From NCBI GenBank assembly GCA_015493585.1, contig WGCW01000007.1, positions 1 through 40,560 on the forward strand: DNA of 40,560 nt, written 5' to 3'. The notes under the pieces are model-generated. The model did not search any database. It was not told the DNA's origin and was given only the letters and a program-made list of their open reading frames with translations. The position numbers and the translations under genes were made by a program. This stretch comes from Acidobacteriota bacterium. GTDB lineage: Bacteria; Acidobacteriota; Thermoanaerobaculia; Thermoanaerobaculales; Sulfomarinibacteraceae. Positions 1-7,376 of the stretch are shown here, piece after piece (the first letter of the stretch is position 1; each line of letters opens with the position of its first letter).

Positions 1-349
1 ACAGGCCGCCGACCATTTGACGGGTTTCCCGAAGACCCTTGGCAAGCTTCCGGACCTCTTCTTCCGTACGCGCCTGAGCTGCCGCAAGGTCTTGCTGAGC
101 TTGTGCGAGCTCTTCGACGCGTTGTTCGGTGCGCTGCTGAGCCTGCGCGAGTTCTTCGACGCGCTGCTCGGTCCGCTGCTGCGCCTTCGTCAGAGCATAG
201 ATCGCATCCTTGAGCTCCTGAAAATCTTCCTTCGTCACCGTATTCGCGATCTCTCGATAGAACTTCTCCAGCACCGATGCGAGCGCTTTGGCCGCGTCGG
301 CGCCTAGCGTGGCTGAGAGCTCTTCGTAGATCGCGAACGTATCTATCAT
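1..349 (-). CDS. coiled-coil protein (DUF3782-like), 5' part only
   Basis: The reading frame is open from about 379 to the left edge, so only the N-terminal ~116 residues are visible. It has a short N-terminal domain (IYEELSATLGADAAKALA) followed by a heptad-rich coiled coil holding two copies of QQRTEQRVEELAQA. This layout matches the bacterial DUF3782 / 'chordopoxvirus fusion-like' family, which usually ends in a PD-(D/E)XK-nuclease-like domain; that part lies outside the window. Function is unknown. Candidate starts in frame are ATG at 379, 361, 358 and 349. None has a Shine-Dalgarno. I chose 349 because TATGAT lies 7 nt upstream, as expected for a leaderless transcript. A 17-bp palindrome sits just upstream. 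Family call is by eye, moderate confidence. Confidence 0.6.
   Translation of the reverse strand, partial: MIDTFAIYEELSATLGADAAKALASVLEKFYREIANTVTKEDFQELKDAIYALTKAQQRTEQRVEELAQAQQRTEQRVEELAQAQQDLAAAQARTEEEVRKLAKGLRETRQMVGGL
95..178. repeat. two tandem 42-bp coding repeats
   Basis: Two near-identical 42-bp units (95-136 and 137-178) encode successive 14-residue coiled-coil repeats in the minus-strand protein. A degenerate third unit follows from 179. Such in-frame repeats tend to vary in copy number between strains. Confidence 0.75.
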
Positions 350-356
350 AGATTTC

Positions 357-380
357 ATCATATCATGGTGATACACCATG
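357..380 (-). promoter_or_regulatory. extended -10 box with abutting 17-bp palindrome
   Basis: On the minus strand TGATATGAT forms a near-ideal extended -10 (hexamer 362-357), 7 nt before the ATG at 349. Positions 364-380 are a perfect inverted repeat, CATGGTG-ATA-CACCATG on the plus strand, which overlaps the TG of the extended -10. The geometry is that of a repressor operator; the binding protein is unknown. It could instead be a chance palindrome. Confidence 0.45.
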
Positions 381-405
381 CACATGTAACGGCAATGGAT
401 CTGCT

Positions 406-1008
406 CTATTCGACCGGACTTTCGCGCAGGCCGCTCGGATGGTGGTAGATCAGCCAGAGGTTGCGGGTGTAGATGACCCACCCCGTGCTCTGGCCAAGGA
501 TGCCGACGATGTCGCGGCGCCAGATGAAGTAGATGACCAGCATGCTCGCGCCGCCGAGGCTCATCCACCAGAAGGCGACCGGCACCACCGATCGTTTCCG
601 GCGCTCGCTGACGAACCACTGAACGAGCATGCGCCCCGTGAAGAGGACTTGGCCGAAGAGGCCAAACGCAACCCAGGCGATGCCGATCGGAGACGTGATG
701 TTCAACAGGTAGTAGAGCGGGTTGCGCCCGGAGTAGCCCGAGTAGAGCAGCTCCGCAAAGCGGTCCGGGGGGAGCTCTTTCACCTCGCCGTTGCGCCACG
801 TCACTTTGTAGAGGTAGCCGCCACCGGTTTTGGGGATCAGATAGACGGAGCGAACGCCGGCGGGCTTGATCTTGATGTGCAGTGGACGCGCCGGCGCGGA
901 ACCGCCGGAGCCCCCGGCACGGCCGGTTGCGATGACCGGAGAGGCGAGCAGGAGCGCGAGGACCGCGATGGCTCCGGTCCGCAGGAGCGCATGGCGGAGA
1001 TGGCCCAT
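406..1008 (-). CDS. membrane protein with lipid-A-disaccharide-synthase N-terminal-like (LAB_N) domain
   Basis: A 200-residue protein. It starts with a signal-anchor-like stretch (residues ~8-28), then a ~60-residue soluble segment, then a LAB_N module (~100-195) with three hydrophobic segments and the conserved features GQVLFTGRMLVQW, PVAFWW and IYTRNLWLIYH. LAB_N proteins are small membrane proteins resembling the extra N-terminal part of some LpxB enzymes and often sit beside DPM1-like glycosyltransferases; they are presumed to help in lipid-linked sugar transfer. The ATG at 1008 shares its A with the TGA of the upstream glycosyltransferase gene, giving translational coupling. A longer frame to 1047 exists but lies inside that gene. 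Exact function is not known. Confidence 0.8.
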   Translation of the reverse strand: MGHLRHALLRTGAIAVLALLLASPVIATGRAGGSGGSAPARPLHIKIKPAGVRSVYLIPKTGGGYLYKVTWRNGEVKELPPDRFAELLYSGYSGRNPLYYLLNITSPIGIAWVAFGLFGQVLFTGRMLVQWFVSERRKRSVVPVAFWWMSLGGASMLVIYFIWRRDIVGILGQSTGWVIYTRNLWLIYHHPSGLRESPVE

Positions 1009-1730
1009 CACTTGAGTTTCCAGTCGAGGTGGCGATCCTGCATCCACCGGACAGCCAGGGCGTCGCGGAGCGCCCGGAACGCCCGGTCAAGGGTGCCGTA
1101 CTTACTCTGGCCGGCGTGGCGTGGCGCATGGCGGACCGGGACCTGCACGACGGAGTACCCCTCCATCTTGAGCAGCGTTGGCAGGAAACGGTGCATGCCG
1201 TTGAACATTTTGATCGACCGGATCGCCTCGCCACGGAAGACCTTGAGCGGGCAGCCGGTATCGGCGATGTCCTCGCGCGTCAGCCGGTTCCGCACCCAGT
1301 TGGCGAACCGGGACGAAAAGCGTTTCCACCCCGAGTCCTGGCGGTGGACGCGGATGCCGACGACGGCGTCTGCCCCACTGTTCTCGAGCTTCTCGAGGAG
1401 CTCCGGGATGTCCTCGGGATAGGTTTGCAGGTCTGCGTCGAGGAACGCAACGGAGCGGCCGCGGCTGTGGCGGAACGCGGCATCCATCGCAGCCGACTGG
1501 CCGAAATTGTGGATGAAATGCAGGGGACGGATCCTGGAATCGGCCGCGGCCAGTTCGTCAATCCGCTCCCCCGAGCCATCGGTCGACCCATCGTCGACAA
1601 GAATCAGCTCCCACGACAGGCCCGTCGCCTCCATCGTGGTGCGGACCCGCTCGACAAGCGGATCCACGTTGCCGATCTCATTGAAGACGGGTACCGTCAC
1701 GGAGACGTCGACCGGTTGCTGCATATCCAT
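1008..1730 (-). CDS. GT2 family glycosyltransferase, DPM1/ArnC-like
   Basis: A 240-residue GT-A fold enzyme predicted to transfer a sugar from a nucleotide donor to a polyprenyl-phosphate carrier at the cytoplasmic face. Visible motifs are VTVPVFNEIGNV at the N terminus, LVDDGSTDGS, the metal/donor site LDADLQ, and TGCPLKVFRGE. There is no C-terminal membrane domain as in long GT2 proteins; the co-translated LAB_N protein may supply the membrane part. The gene leads a two-gene operon. No Shine-Dalgarno precedes the ATG, but TGGTACCCT ends 8 nt before it, so a leaderless transcript is likely. Substrate is not predictable from sequence. Confidence 0.88.
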   Translation of the reverse strand: MDMQQPVDVSVTVPVFNEIGNVDPLVERVRTTMEATGLSWELILVDDGSTDGSGERIDELAAADSRIRPLHFIHNFGQSAAMDAAFRHSRGRSVAFLDADLQTYPEDIPELLEKLENSGADAVVGIRVHRQDSGWKRFSSRFANWVRNRLTREDIADTGCPLKVFRGEAIRSIKMFNGMHRFLPTLLKMEGYSVVQVPVRHAPRHAGQSKYGTLDRAFRALRDALAVRWMQDRHLDWKLK

Positions 1731-1738
1731 CGCGGGCT

Positions 1739-1747
1739 AGGGTACCA
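1739..1747 (-). promoter_or_regulatory. extended -10 promoter, probably leaderless
   Basis: Minus-strand TGGTACCCT (hexamer 1744-1739) lies 8 nt before the ATG at 1730, placing the likely transcription start at or within two bases of the start codon. No clear -35. Confidence 0.45.
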
Positions 1748-1759
1748 GAAAAGGTGCCC

Positions 1760-3577
1760 CTACTGATTGAGCCTCGGAAGGAAACGCTCTGGCGGCTCGA
1801 AGCCTGTCAGCCGGGCGGTTTCCTTGCCGTTGGCGTAGAGGATGATTGTTGGAACGCCCCGTACGCCGTACATGGCGGCGAGCTTCTGGTTTTCGCCGGT
1901 TCGCTTCGTCATGTTGACCTTGAAGCGCGCGTACTCCTTGAGCTTGGCGGCAACCCGGGGATCGGCGAAGGTCTTGTCCTCCAGCTCATGACAGGGAGCA
2001 CACCAGTCGGCGTAAAAATCAATAATCACCGGCCGGCCGGACGCGATGGCGCTCTTGACCGACGTTGGGTTGAACGTCTGCCACGTCAGCGCATCGGTTT
2101 GGGGAAGGCCGGTGCTGTGCGGAATCTGGAGGACGCCGGCGGCCAGCAGGATGGCCGCCAGGAGCCGCATCACCCGGTCGATCGTTGGCTGCTCGTGGGC
2201 GGTTCGCTCGATAACCAGCATGTACAGGGCACCAAGAATCAGTGTCAAGGCCATCAGCCAGGCTGAAATCGTGTGGGGCAGAACCGGCTTGAGGAAGTAG
2301 ACCGCCATCGCGATGAGGATGACGCCGAAGACTTTCCGGACACCGACCATCCATGCACCGGAGGCGGGCATTTTGTTGAGCGCGCCGGTGAATGTTCCGA
2401 GGAGCAGGTAGGGGACGCCGAGACCCATCGCCAGCGCGAAGAAGAGCACGAAACCAAGAACGGGGCTCCCAACCTGACCAACGTACGTCAGCAGCCCGAG
2501 CACGAACGGACCGATGCAAGGAGCGGCAACGAATCCAACAAGCAGCCCCATCAGGGCGGCGCCGATAAAGCCGCTGCGGCCGCCCGAGGCGCGCATCGCC
2601 CAGCCGGGAACGCGAAGCTCCCAGAGGCCGAACATCGAGAGGGCAAGCGCGAGGAGCACGACAACGATGACGCCGATCACGATCGGGCTTTGCAGCGCCG
2701 AACCGAAGAGCTGACCGGTCAACGCGGCCGCCACGCCGAGAACGGAATAGGTCACGGACATGCCGAGGACGTAGACGAGGGCCAGAAGGAACGTGCCGCC
2801 CTGGCGCCCCTTGGCCTCCTGAGTGAAGAACCCTACCGTGATGGGGATCAGCGGATAGACGCACGGCGTCAGGTTGAGCGCAAGGCCGGCCAGGAAAACA
2901 ATGAGGAGCTGGAGCGGCAGCCCAACGCCGGCGAGTTTCGACGCGGCCGTTGACGCTCCTTGTGACGGGCCCGCGTTCCGTGATGACGTGGCGGTGCTGG
3001 AGCTCTTCGATCCTGGGAAGAGCTCCGCATGGATGTTGGTGACCGGGGAGCCGGCAGGGGCGATGGTAACGCGGAGAGACGCTGTCACCGGGGTGGGAGG
3101 GAGACACTGCGCGTTGTTGCAGGCCTGGGCGGTGAGCGTGGCCTGAAGCGTCACGTCTCCAGATGCCGATGCGGGGACGGCTCCGGATGCGAGGATGACA
3201 ACGCTGTGTTCCCAGACGTCGAGCGGCGTTGCCGAAAAGCTGAAACGAACGTGTTGCGCCGGGGGCCAGCTGACCGATGGCGCCGCCCAGCCGCCGGGCA
3301 GCTTCCATACAAGCGTCGTCGGAACGGCGAACGTGCTGCCGGGCGCGTTGCTGTTGATGTGCCATCCTGGATCGATGGAAACCTTTAGGGCCAGCCGGTA
3401 GCTGCCGCCCGCCGTCAGCGGCGTGCGGTCCGCTACGAGCGAGAGGTGAAAGACGGGGGTACTGCCGAATCCCTGAGCGGGGAGGTTGGCGGCAACGAGG
3501 GCCACGGCCAGGAGAAGTAGGACCAGCCGGGCCTTTGTCCCGGTTCCAGACCAGGCGCGGTGGGTTGTTTCAAGCAT
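1760..3577 (-). CDS. dsbD: thiol:disulfide interchange protein DsbD
   Basis: A 605-residue inner-membrane reductant conduit that passes electrons from cytoplasmic thioredoxin to periplasmic thiol proteins. All three DsbD modules are present. After a signal peptide comes the periplasmic alpha domain with its cysteine pair C153/C158 (ACNNAQC). The multi-TM beta domain carries C239 (LTPCVYP) and C354 (APCIGPF). The C-terminal thioredoxin-like gamma domain has W-C526-A-P-C529. The frame extends upstream to 3649, but ATG 3577 has AGGA at good spacing and lies just inside the end of trmD, so the two genes are translationally coupled. TrxB, the source of reduced thioredoxin, is encoded about 11.7 kb away. 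A DsbD in this position suggests periplasmic cysteine proteins or cytochrome c maturation. Confidence 0.95.
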   Translation of the reverse strand: MLETTHRAWSGTGTKARLVLLLLAVALVAANLPAQGFGSTPVFHLSLVADRTPLTAGGSYRLALKVSIDPGWHINSNAPGSTFAVPTTLVWKLPGGWAAPSVSWPPAQHVRFSFSATPLDVWEHSVVILASGAVPASASGDVTLQATLTAQACNNAQCLPPTPVTASLRVTIAPAGSPVTNIHAELFPGSKSSSTATSSRNAGPSQGASTAASKLAGVGLPLQLLIVFLAGLALNLTPCVYPLIPITVGFFTQEAKGRQGGTFLLALVYVLGMSVTYSVLGVAAALTGQLFGSALQSPIVIGVIVVVLLALALSMFGLWELRVPGWAMRASGGRSGFIGAALMGLLVGFVAAPCIGPFVLGLLTYVGQVGSPVLGFVLFFALAMGLGVPYLLLGTFTGALNKMPASGAWMVGVRKVFGVILIAMAVYFLKPVLPHTISAWLMALTLILGALYMLVIERTAHEQPTIDRVMRLLAAILLAAGVLQIPHSTGLPQTDALTWQTFNPTSVKSAIASGRPVIIDFYADWCAPCHELEDKTFADPRVAAKLKEYARFKVNMTKRTGENQKLAAMYGVRGVPTIILYANGKETARLTGFEPPERFLPRLNQ

Positions 3578-4364
3578 CGGCATCTTCCTCAGTTTCTCTC
3601 TGGGATGTATCCCGGGCGGCCCGGGCCAGAGCAGGAGCGGTCGCCTCAATCATCCTCCGGACCTCGCCGGAGTACACGTGCCAGTGTTGCGTGATCAGAT
3701 CGGGCCTTTTGGTTACAGTCAGCTCGACGGCGCGCTCGAGGCGCCATCTTCGCACGGCCCCGTGATCGCCCGAACGCAGCACCTCGGGGACGGTCCGGCC
3801 CTCAACCTCGGCGGGCCTCGTGTAGGCCGGGTAGTCGAGCAGGCCGGCTGAGAACGAGTCCTCGGCAACCGACTGTGGATCGCCGACAACACCCGGGATC
3901 AGGCGAGCCGCCGCTTCAATCAGCACCATCGCTGCTACCTCGCCACCCCCGAGGATGAAGTCGCCGATGGAGATCTCCTCCGGCGCCAGGATCTCGTTGA
4001 CCCGTTCGTCGAAGCCCTCATACCGCCCGCACAGCAGGATGACACGCGCCGAAGTGGCAAGCTCAGCGGCAAGCCCTTGATCGAACACCCGTCCCCGCGG
4101 GGAGAGCATGATCAGCCGTCCAGGATCCTCCTCTGCCTCGCGGACGGCGCGAACCGCCCTGAGCACCGGCGGCGCCTGAACGACCATACCGGCTCCGCCG
4201 CCGTACGGCTCGTCATCGACCTGGCCCCACCGGTTCCCAGCCCATGCTCTCAGGTCGTGTGTCCGGAGCTCGACGAGCCCGCGGGCGACAGCCCGGCCGA
4301 GGATGCCGTTCGTTGCGAACGGGCCGAAAAGGCCGGGGAACAGGGTGATGACGTCAAATCTCAT
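3570..4364 (-). CDS. trmD: tRNA (guanine37-N1)-methyltransferase
   Basis: A 264-residue SPOUT-family methyltransferase that makes m1G37 in tRNAs reading CNN codons, preventing +1 frameshifts. Diagnostic stretches are MRFDVITLFPGLF at the start, GGGAGMV, the trefoil-knot SAM site LLCGRYEGFDERV, and SIGDFILGGGEVAAM. Length is normal for the family (about 240-270). The ATG is preceded by GGAG with 5 nt spacing. It follows rimM by 45 bp in the classical rpsP-rimM-trmD order, with dsbD in place of the usual rplS downstream. Confidence 0.97.
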   Translation of the reverse strand: MRFDVITLFPGLFGPFATNGILGRAVARGLVELRTHDLRAWAGNRWGQVDDEPYGGGAGMVVQAPPVLRAVRAVREAEEDPGRLIMLSPRGRVFDQGLAAELATSARVILLCGRYEGFDERVNEILAPEEISIGDFILGGGEVAAMVLIEAAARLIPGVVGDPQSVAEDSFSAGLLDYPAYTRPAEVEGRTVPEVLRSGDHGAVRRWRLERAVELTVTKRPDLITQHWHVYSGEVRRMIEATAPALARAARDTSQRETEEDADA

Positions 4365-4409
4365 CGGATCTCCATGCGCCGGCGCAGCCTGAGCGTACCG
4401 GTGAGGGTA

Positions 4410-4964
4410 TCAGGCTTCGAGATACTCGTCGTCGAGCAGACCAGGTGGTGCATCAAGCGTGATCGTACCGGCTTCGATGTCGATCTTCGTGACGATTTGG
4501 GGCACGTACGGCACCATAAATTCGCGGGCGCCGCGCCGGACGATGAGCAGGCCTTGAGGCGTCTCCCGATCGACGGCCACGACCTCGCCCAGCTCTTCCC
4601 CGGTGATGGACCGGCACCGAAGCCCGGCCAGCTCGTGGTCGTAGTGGTACCCATCGGGGAGCTCGCCAGGTTGCTGGGGTGGCAGAAAGATGTACTTGCC
4701 GCGCCACGCTTCGACGGCCTCACGCCCCGTCAATCCAACGACGCCGAGCAGCCAGCCACCTTTGTGGTACCGAACGTGATGCGTCTCGAAGACCTCCGTT
4801 GGCCCGTTCTCATCTCCAAGACCGAAGCGGACACCGGCCGTGAGCCGCTCGGGAAAATCCGTGATGATTTCCACGAGGATATCGCCGTGAACCCCGTGCG
4901 GCTTCTTGACGCACCCCACGATCAACCAATCCTGGAGCGCGCTGGGATCATTCTTCTCCAGCAC
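4410..4964 (-). CDS. rimM: ribosome maturation factor RimM
   Basis: A 184-residue protein that binds S19 and helps 30S head assembly. The N-terminal RimM domain starts at LIVGCVKKPHGVHGDILVE; the C-terminal PRC-barrel part includes LRCRSITGEELGEVVAV and FMVPYVPQIVTKID. The start is a GTG at 4964 that shares its G with the TAG stop of khpA, so reinitiation after khpA is likely; an independent Shine-Dalgarno is too close to count. Position between khpA and trmD supports the call. Confidence 0.95.
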   Translation of the reverse strand: MLEKNDPSALQDWLIVGCVKKPHGVHGDILVEIITDFPERLTAGVRFGLGDENGPTEVFETHHVRYHKGGWLLGVVGLTGREAVEAWRGKYIFLPPQQPGELPDGYHYDHELAGLRCRSITGEELGEVVAVDRETPQGLLIVRRGAREFMVPYVPQIVTKIDIEAGTITLDAPPGLLDDEYLEA

Positions 4965-5203
4965 TACTCCAAAATCTCGAGGACGAACCGCTTGTGCATC
5001 TTCATGCCTGCGGCCGCCAAGAGGGTCCGGATGGCCCGGGCGGTGCGGCCCTGACGGCCGATGACCTTTCCCAGATCCTCGTTCCGGACTCTCAGCTCAA
5101 GGACTGTCGTTTGCTCCCCCGCTATCTCCGTGACCTGGACGTCCTCAGGATTGTCGACAAGTGCCTTTGCGATTTCTTCCAGCAGGTCCTTCATGGCGCT
5201 CAC
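4964..5203 (-). CDS. khpA: KH domain RNA-binding protein KhpA
   Basis: A 79-residue single type-II KH domain protein with the GxxG loop as [15 protein letters not shown]. KhpA (YlqC) binds RNA, commonly with KhpB/Jag, and sits between rpsP and rimM in many bacteria, as here. The GTG at 5203 has GGAG 7 nt upstream; a later ATG (residue 4) is less well placed. It begins 16 bp after rpsP. Confidence 0.92.
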   Translation of the reverse strand: MSAMKDLLEEIAKALVDNPEDVQVTEIAGEQTTVLELRVRNEDLGKVIGRQGRTARAIRTLLAAAGMKMHKRFVLEILE

Positions 5204-5219
5204 CGGGAAGCTCCTTTCA

Positions 5220-5480
5220 TCAGGAAGATGGTGCGTCCGCCTTTGCTTTCTTCGCCTTCTTCACGAGGGAACGGACCGTTTCGGACATCTGTGCTCCCTT
5301 CTGTTGCCAGGCGTCGACCTTATCGGTATCGATACGGATCTCGGGCGGTTCCGTGTTCGGGTTGTAGAAGCCGACCTGTTCTAAGACATCGGACGTTGGC
5401 CGTTTCCGCGAGTCCGAGACAACGACTCGAAAAAGCGCATTGTGCTTGGCTCCAACGCGCCGCAACCTGATCGTCAACAT
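5220..5480 (-). CDS. rpsP: 30S ribosomal protein S16
   Basis: An 86-residue S16 with the hallmark start [21 protein letters not shown] and the FYNPNTEPP motif. The C-terminal tail is lysine-rich. The frame runs on to 5522, but ATG 5480 is the family start and has GAGGAGG upstream. It follows ffh by 54 bp and leads into khpA-rimM-trmD. Confidence 0.96.
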   Translation of the reverse strand: MLTIRLRRVGAKHNALFRVVVSDSRKRPTSDVLEQVGFYNPNTEPPEIRIDTDKVDAWQQKGAQMSETVRSLVKKAKKAKADAPSS

Positions 5481-5534
5481 GTGCTCATTCCTCCTCTGTT
5501 CGTGGGCGCCCTCTCGAGGCACCCTCGGGTCGTG

Positions 5535-6869
5535 TTATCGCATTCCCAGCTGCCGCTTAAGGATGCGGGGATTGGTTTTGCCCATCCGCTTCATCAGCTT
5601 ACGCATTTGGCCGAGTTGGCGCAAGAGCCGGTTGACTTCCTCAACGCTCGTACCGGACCCTCGTGCAATCCGTTTCTTGCGGGAGCCGTTGAGGATCTGG
5701 GGATGGCGCCGCTCCTTCGGGGTCATCGAGTTGATGATGGCGTCCATCCGCTTGAGCTGGCGTTCCTGAGCTTCCCCAACGCCTCCCTCCGGCATCGCCT
5801 TGCTCATCCCGGGGATCATCTCCATCACCTGTTGGAGCGGCCCCATCTTCCTGACGGTGCGGAGCTGCTCCTGGAGGTCTTCCAGGTCGAACTTGTTTTT
5901 CTTGAGCTTGGCTTCCAGCCGCTTCGCGCGGCGCTCATCCATGCTCTCCTGCGCCTTTTCAACGAGCGTCAGGACATCGCCCATCCCCAGGATGCGGCCC
6001 GCCATACGTTCTGGATGAAACTGTTCCAGAGCATCGAGCTTCTCGCCGACGCCGGCGAAGACGATCGGTTTGCCGACGACCTCCCGCACAGACAGCGCCG
6101 CCCCGCCCCGCGCATCGCCGTCGAGCTTGGTCAGGATCACGCCGCTGACATCGAGCCGCTCGTGGAACGCTTTCGCCGAGCGAACCGCATCCTGGCCGGT
6201 CATGGCGTCCGCCACGAACAGGACGTGCTGTGGTTTGAGGATCTTCTTGAGCCGGACGAGTTGGTCCATCAGCTCATCGTCGACGTGGAGACGGCCAGCC
6301 GTATCGAAGATCAAGACCTGGTAGCCCTTGATCATCGCCTCACGCAGGCCCTTCTTCGCAATCGCCTCCGGGTCGTTCAGATCGCGTGTGTCGACCGTCG
6401 GAATGTTTGCCTGTTTGCCGAGGACGAGCAGCTGCTCACGGGCAGCGGGCCGTGACGTGTCGGCCGGGACGAGGAGCGGGAAGAGGTGTTTCTTCTGCCG
6501 GATCCATCGTGCCAGTTTGGCCGCGGTGGTCGTTTTTCCGGAGCCCTGGAGCCCGACGAGCATGACGACGGCCGGACGTCCCTTGAAGTTGAGGTCGGTG
6601 GTCGTGTCGCCGAGCAGGTGGACGAGCTCGGAGTGAACGATCTTCGTCACCATTTGCGCCGGGGTCACGGAGCTGAGGACCTCCTTGCCCACAGCCTTCT
6701 CCCGAACGCGCTCGATGAACGTGCGGACGACATCGACGTTGACATCCGCTTCAAGCAGCGCGAGGCGAATCTCACGCAACGCCGTGTCGATGTGGTACTC
6801 GGTGAGGTGCCCCTCACCTCGTAAGGTCTTGATCACACGGCCCAGGCGGTCCTGAAGACTCTCCAACAT
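5535..6869 (-). CDS. ffh: signal recognition particle protein Ffh (SRP54)
   Basis: A 444-residue SRP GTPase that binds 4.5S RNA and signal sequences and docks with FtsY. The N domain is followed by the G domain with P loop GLQGSGKTTTAAKLA, DTAGRLHVDDELM and TKLDGDARGG, and a C-terminal methionine-rich M domain with the RRHPQIL..RKKRIARGSGT RNA-binding region. Length is typical. The start ATG at 6869 lacks any Shine-Dalgarno (preceded by TACGCTCCT). A TTGACC-17-TAAGCT promoter ends 9 nt before it, so the message is probably leaderless or nearly so. It leads the ffh-rpsP-khpA-rimM-trmD-dsbD operon. Confidence 0.97.
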   Translation of the reverse strand: MLESLQDRLGRVIKTLRGEGHLTEYHIDTALREIRLALLEADVNVDVVRTFIERVREKAVGKEVLSSVTPAQMVTKIVHSELVHLLGDTTTDLNFKGRPAVVMLVGLQGSGKTTTAAKLARWIRQKKHLFPLLVPADTSRPAAREQLLVLGKQANIPTVDTRDLNDPEAIAKKGLREAMIKGYQVLIFDTAGRLHVDDELMDQLVRLKKILKPQHVLFVADAMTGQDAVRSAKAFHERLDVSGVILTKLDGDARGGAALSVREVVGKPIVFAGVGEKLDALEQFHPERMAGRILGMGDVLTLVEKAQESMDERRAKRLEAKLKKNKFDLEDLQEQLRTVRKMGPLQQVMEMIPGMSKAMPEGGVGEAQERQLKRMDAIINSMTPKERRHPQILNGSRKKRIARGSGTSVEEVNRLLRQLGQMRKLMKRMGKTNPRILKRQLGMR

Positions 6870-6878
6870 AGGAGCGTA

Positions 6879-6907
6879 AGCTTAGGTCAGACGCCGTTTA
6901 AGGTCAA
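6879..6907 (-). promoter_or_regulatory. ffh operon promoter
   Basis: TTGACC (6907-6902) and TAAGCT (6884-6879) are separated by 17 bp on the minus strand, a good sigma70-type layout with a weak -10. The expected start site is about 1-3 nt before the ffh ATG at 6869. Confidence 0.55.
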
Positions 6908-6998
6908 GCGCCGGAGCTCGGAAGCTCTGAAGCATTTCTGTGCCAGCCGCTGGTCCGTACCGCGCGGGCAGCGCCCCACTGAAGAGATCAGGCAGGGA

Positions 6999-7007
6999 TG
7001 CTATACT
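6999..7007 (+). promoter_or_regulatory. tmRNA extended -10 promoter
   Basis: TGCTATACT (hexamer 7002-7007) lies 21 bp before the mature tmRNA 5' end, leaving about 14 nt of 5' leader for RNase P to remove. No convincing -35. Confidence 0.5.
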
Positions 7008-7028
7008 GATAAAGAGACCGTAGAACTT

Positions 7029-7376
7029 GGGGGCGTACCGGGTTCGACGGGGAACAGGTCCGGCCATTGGCAGCGTGCCGAGGTCCATCGCCTCGTTAAA
7101 CAGGTGGAAGCTTTATAGCTGCCAATACTGACTACGCACTGGCTGCTTAGGTAGCCACGCCGGCCCCGAGGCTCCACCCGCCGGTCTGGGGTTGGCGACG
7201 CTTGGCGGGTTGCGCTATCGTAGCGCCCGGTAACGGTAGCTAAGATTTTCGGGCTGGTTCCGAGGGCGGGTGCCCGTTGCCCTCCCGAGGAACGAGATGC
7301 AATCAACGGGCTGCGCACGGAGATACCGATGGCCGGAGTTCCTCGGACGTGGGTTCGACTCCCACCGCCTCCACCA
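7029..7376 (+). ncRNA. ssrA: transfer-messenger RNA (tmRNA)
   Basis: A 348-nt one-piece tmRNA for rescue of stalled ribosomes. The 5' end GGGGGCG (7029-7035) pairs with CGCCTCC just before ACCA at the 3' end, with one G-U pair. The T arm GTGGG-TTCGACT-CCCAC and an encoded CCA (7374-7376) close the tRNA-like domain, and the 5' part has the conserved GGGTTCGACGGGG segment. The tag reading frame is at 7118-7150: GCT GCC AAT ACT GAC TAC GCA CTG GCT GCT TAG, encoding AANTDYALAA. The final A of CCA is also the A of an ATG that can start the downstream amidase gene. Confidence 0.97.
7118..7150 (+). other. tmRNA tag peptide reading frame (AANTDYALAA)
   Basis: The resume codon is read as GCT at 7118 and the stop as TAG at 7148-7150. 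The C-terminal YALAA matches the ClpXP-recognised degron of known tags; the variable part is NTD. The resume point is inferred from the common pattern rather than shown. Confidence 0.85.

Noticed and set aside
439-1422. 327-residue plus-strand open frame
   Set aside because: Antisense to the LAB_N and GT2 genes; composition is Arg/Ala/Asp-rich as expected of a shadow frame in GC-rich DNA, with no ribosome site or known domain.
2019-3365. 448-residue minus-strand open frame
   Set aside because: Lies wholly inside dsbD in another frame, with low-complexity Arg/Pro/His composition.
7001-7318. Minus-strand 105-residue frame across tmRNA
   Set aside because: The region is a clear tmRNA gene on the plus strand.
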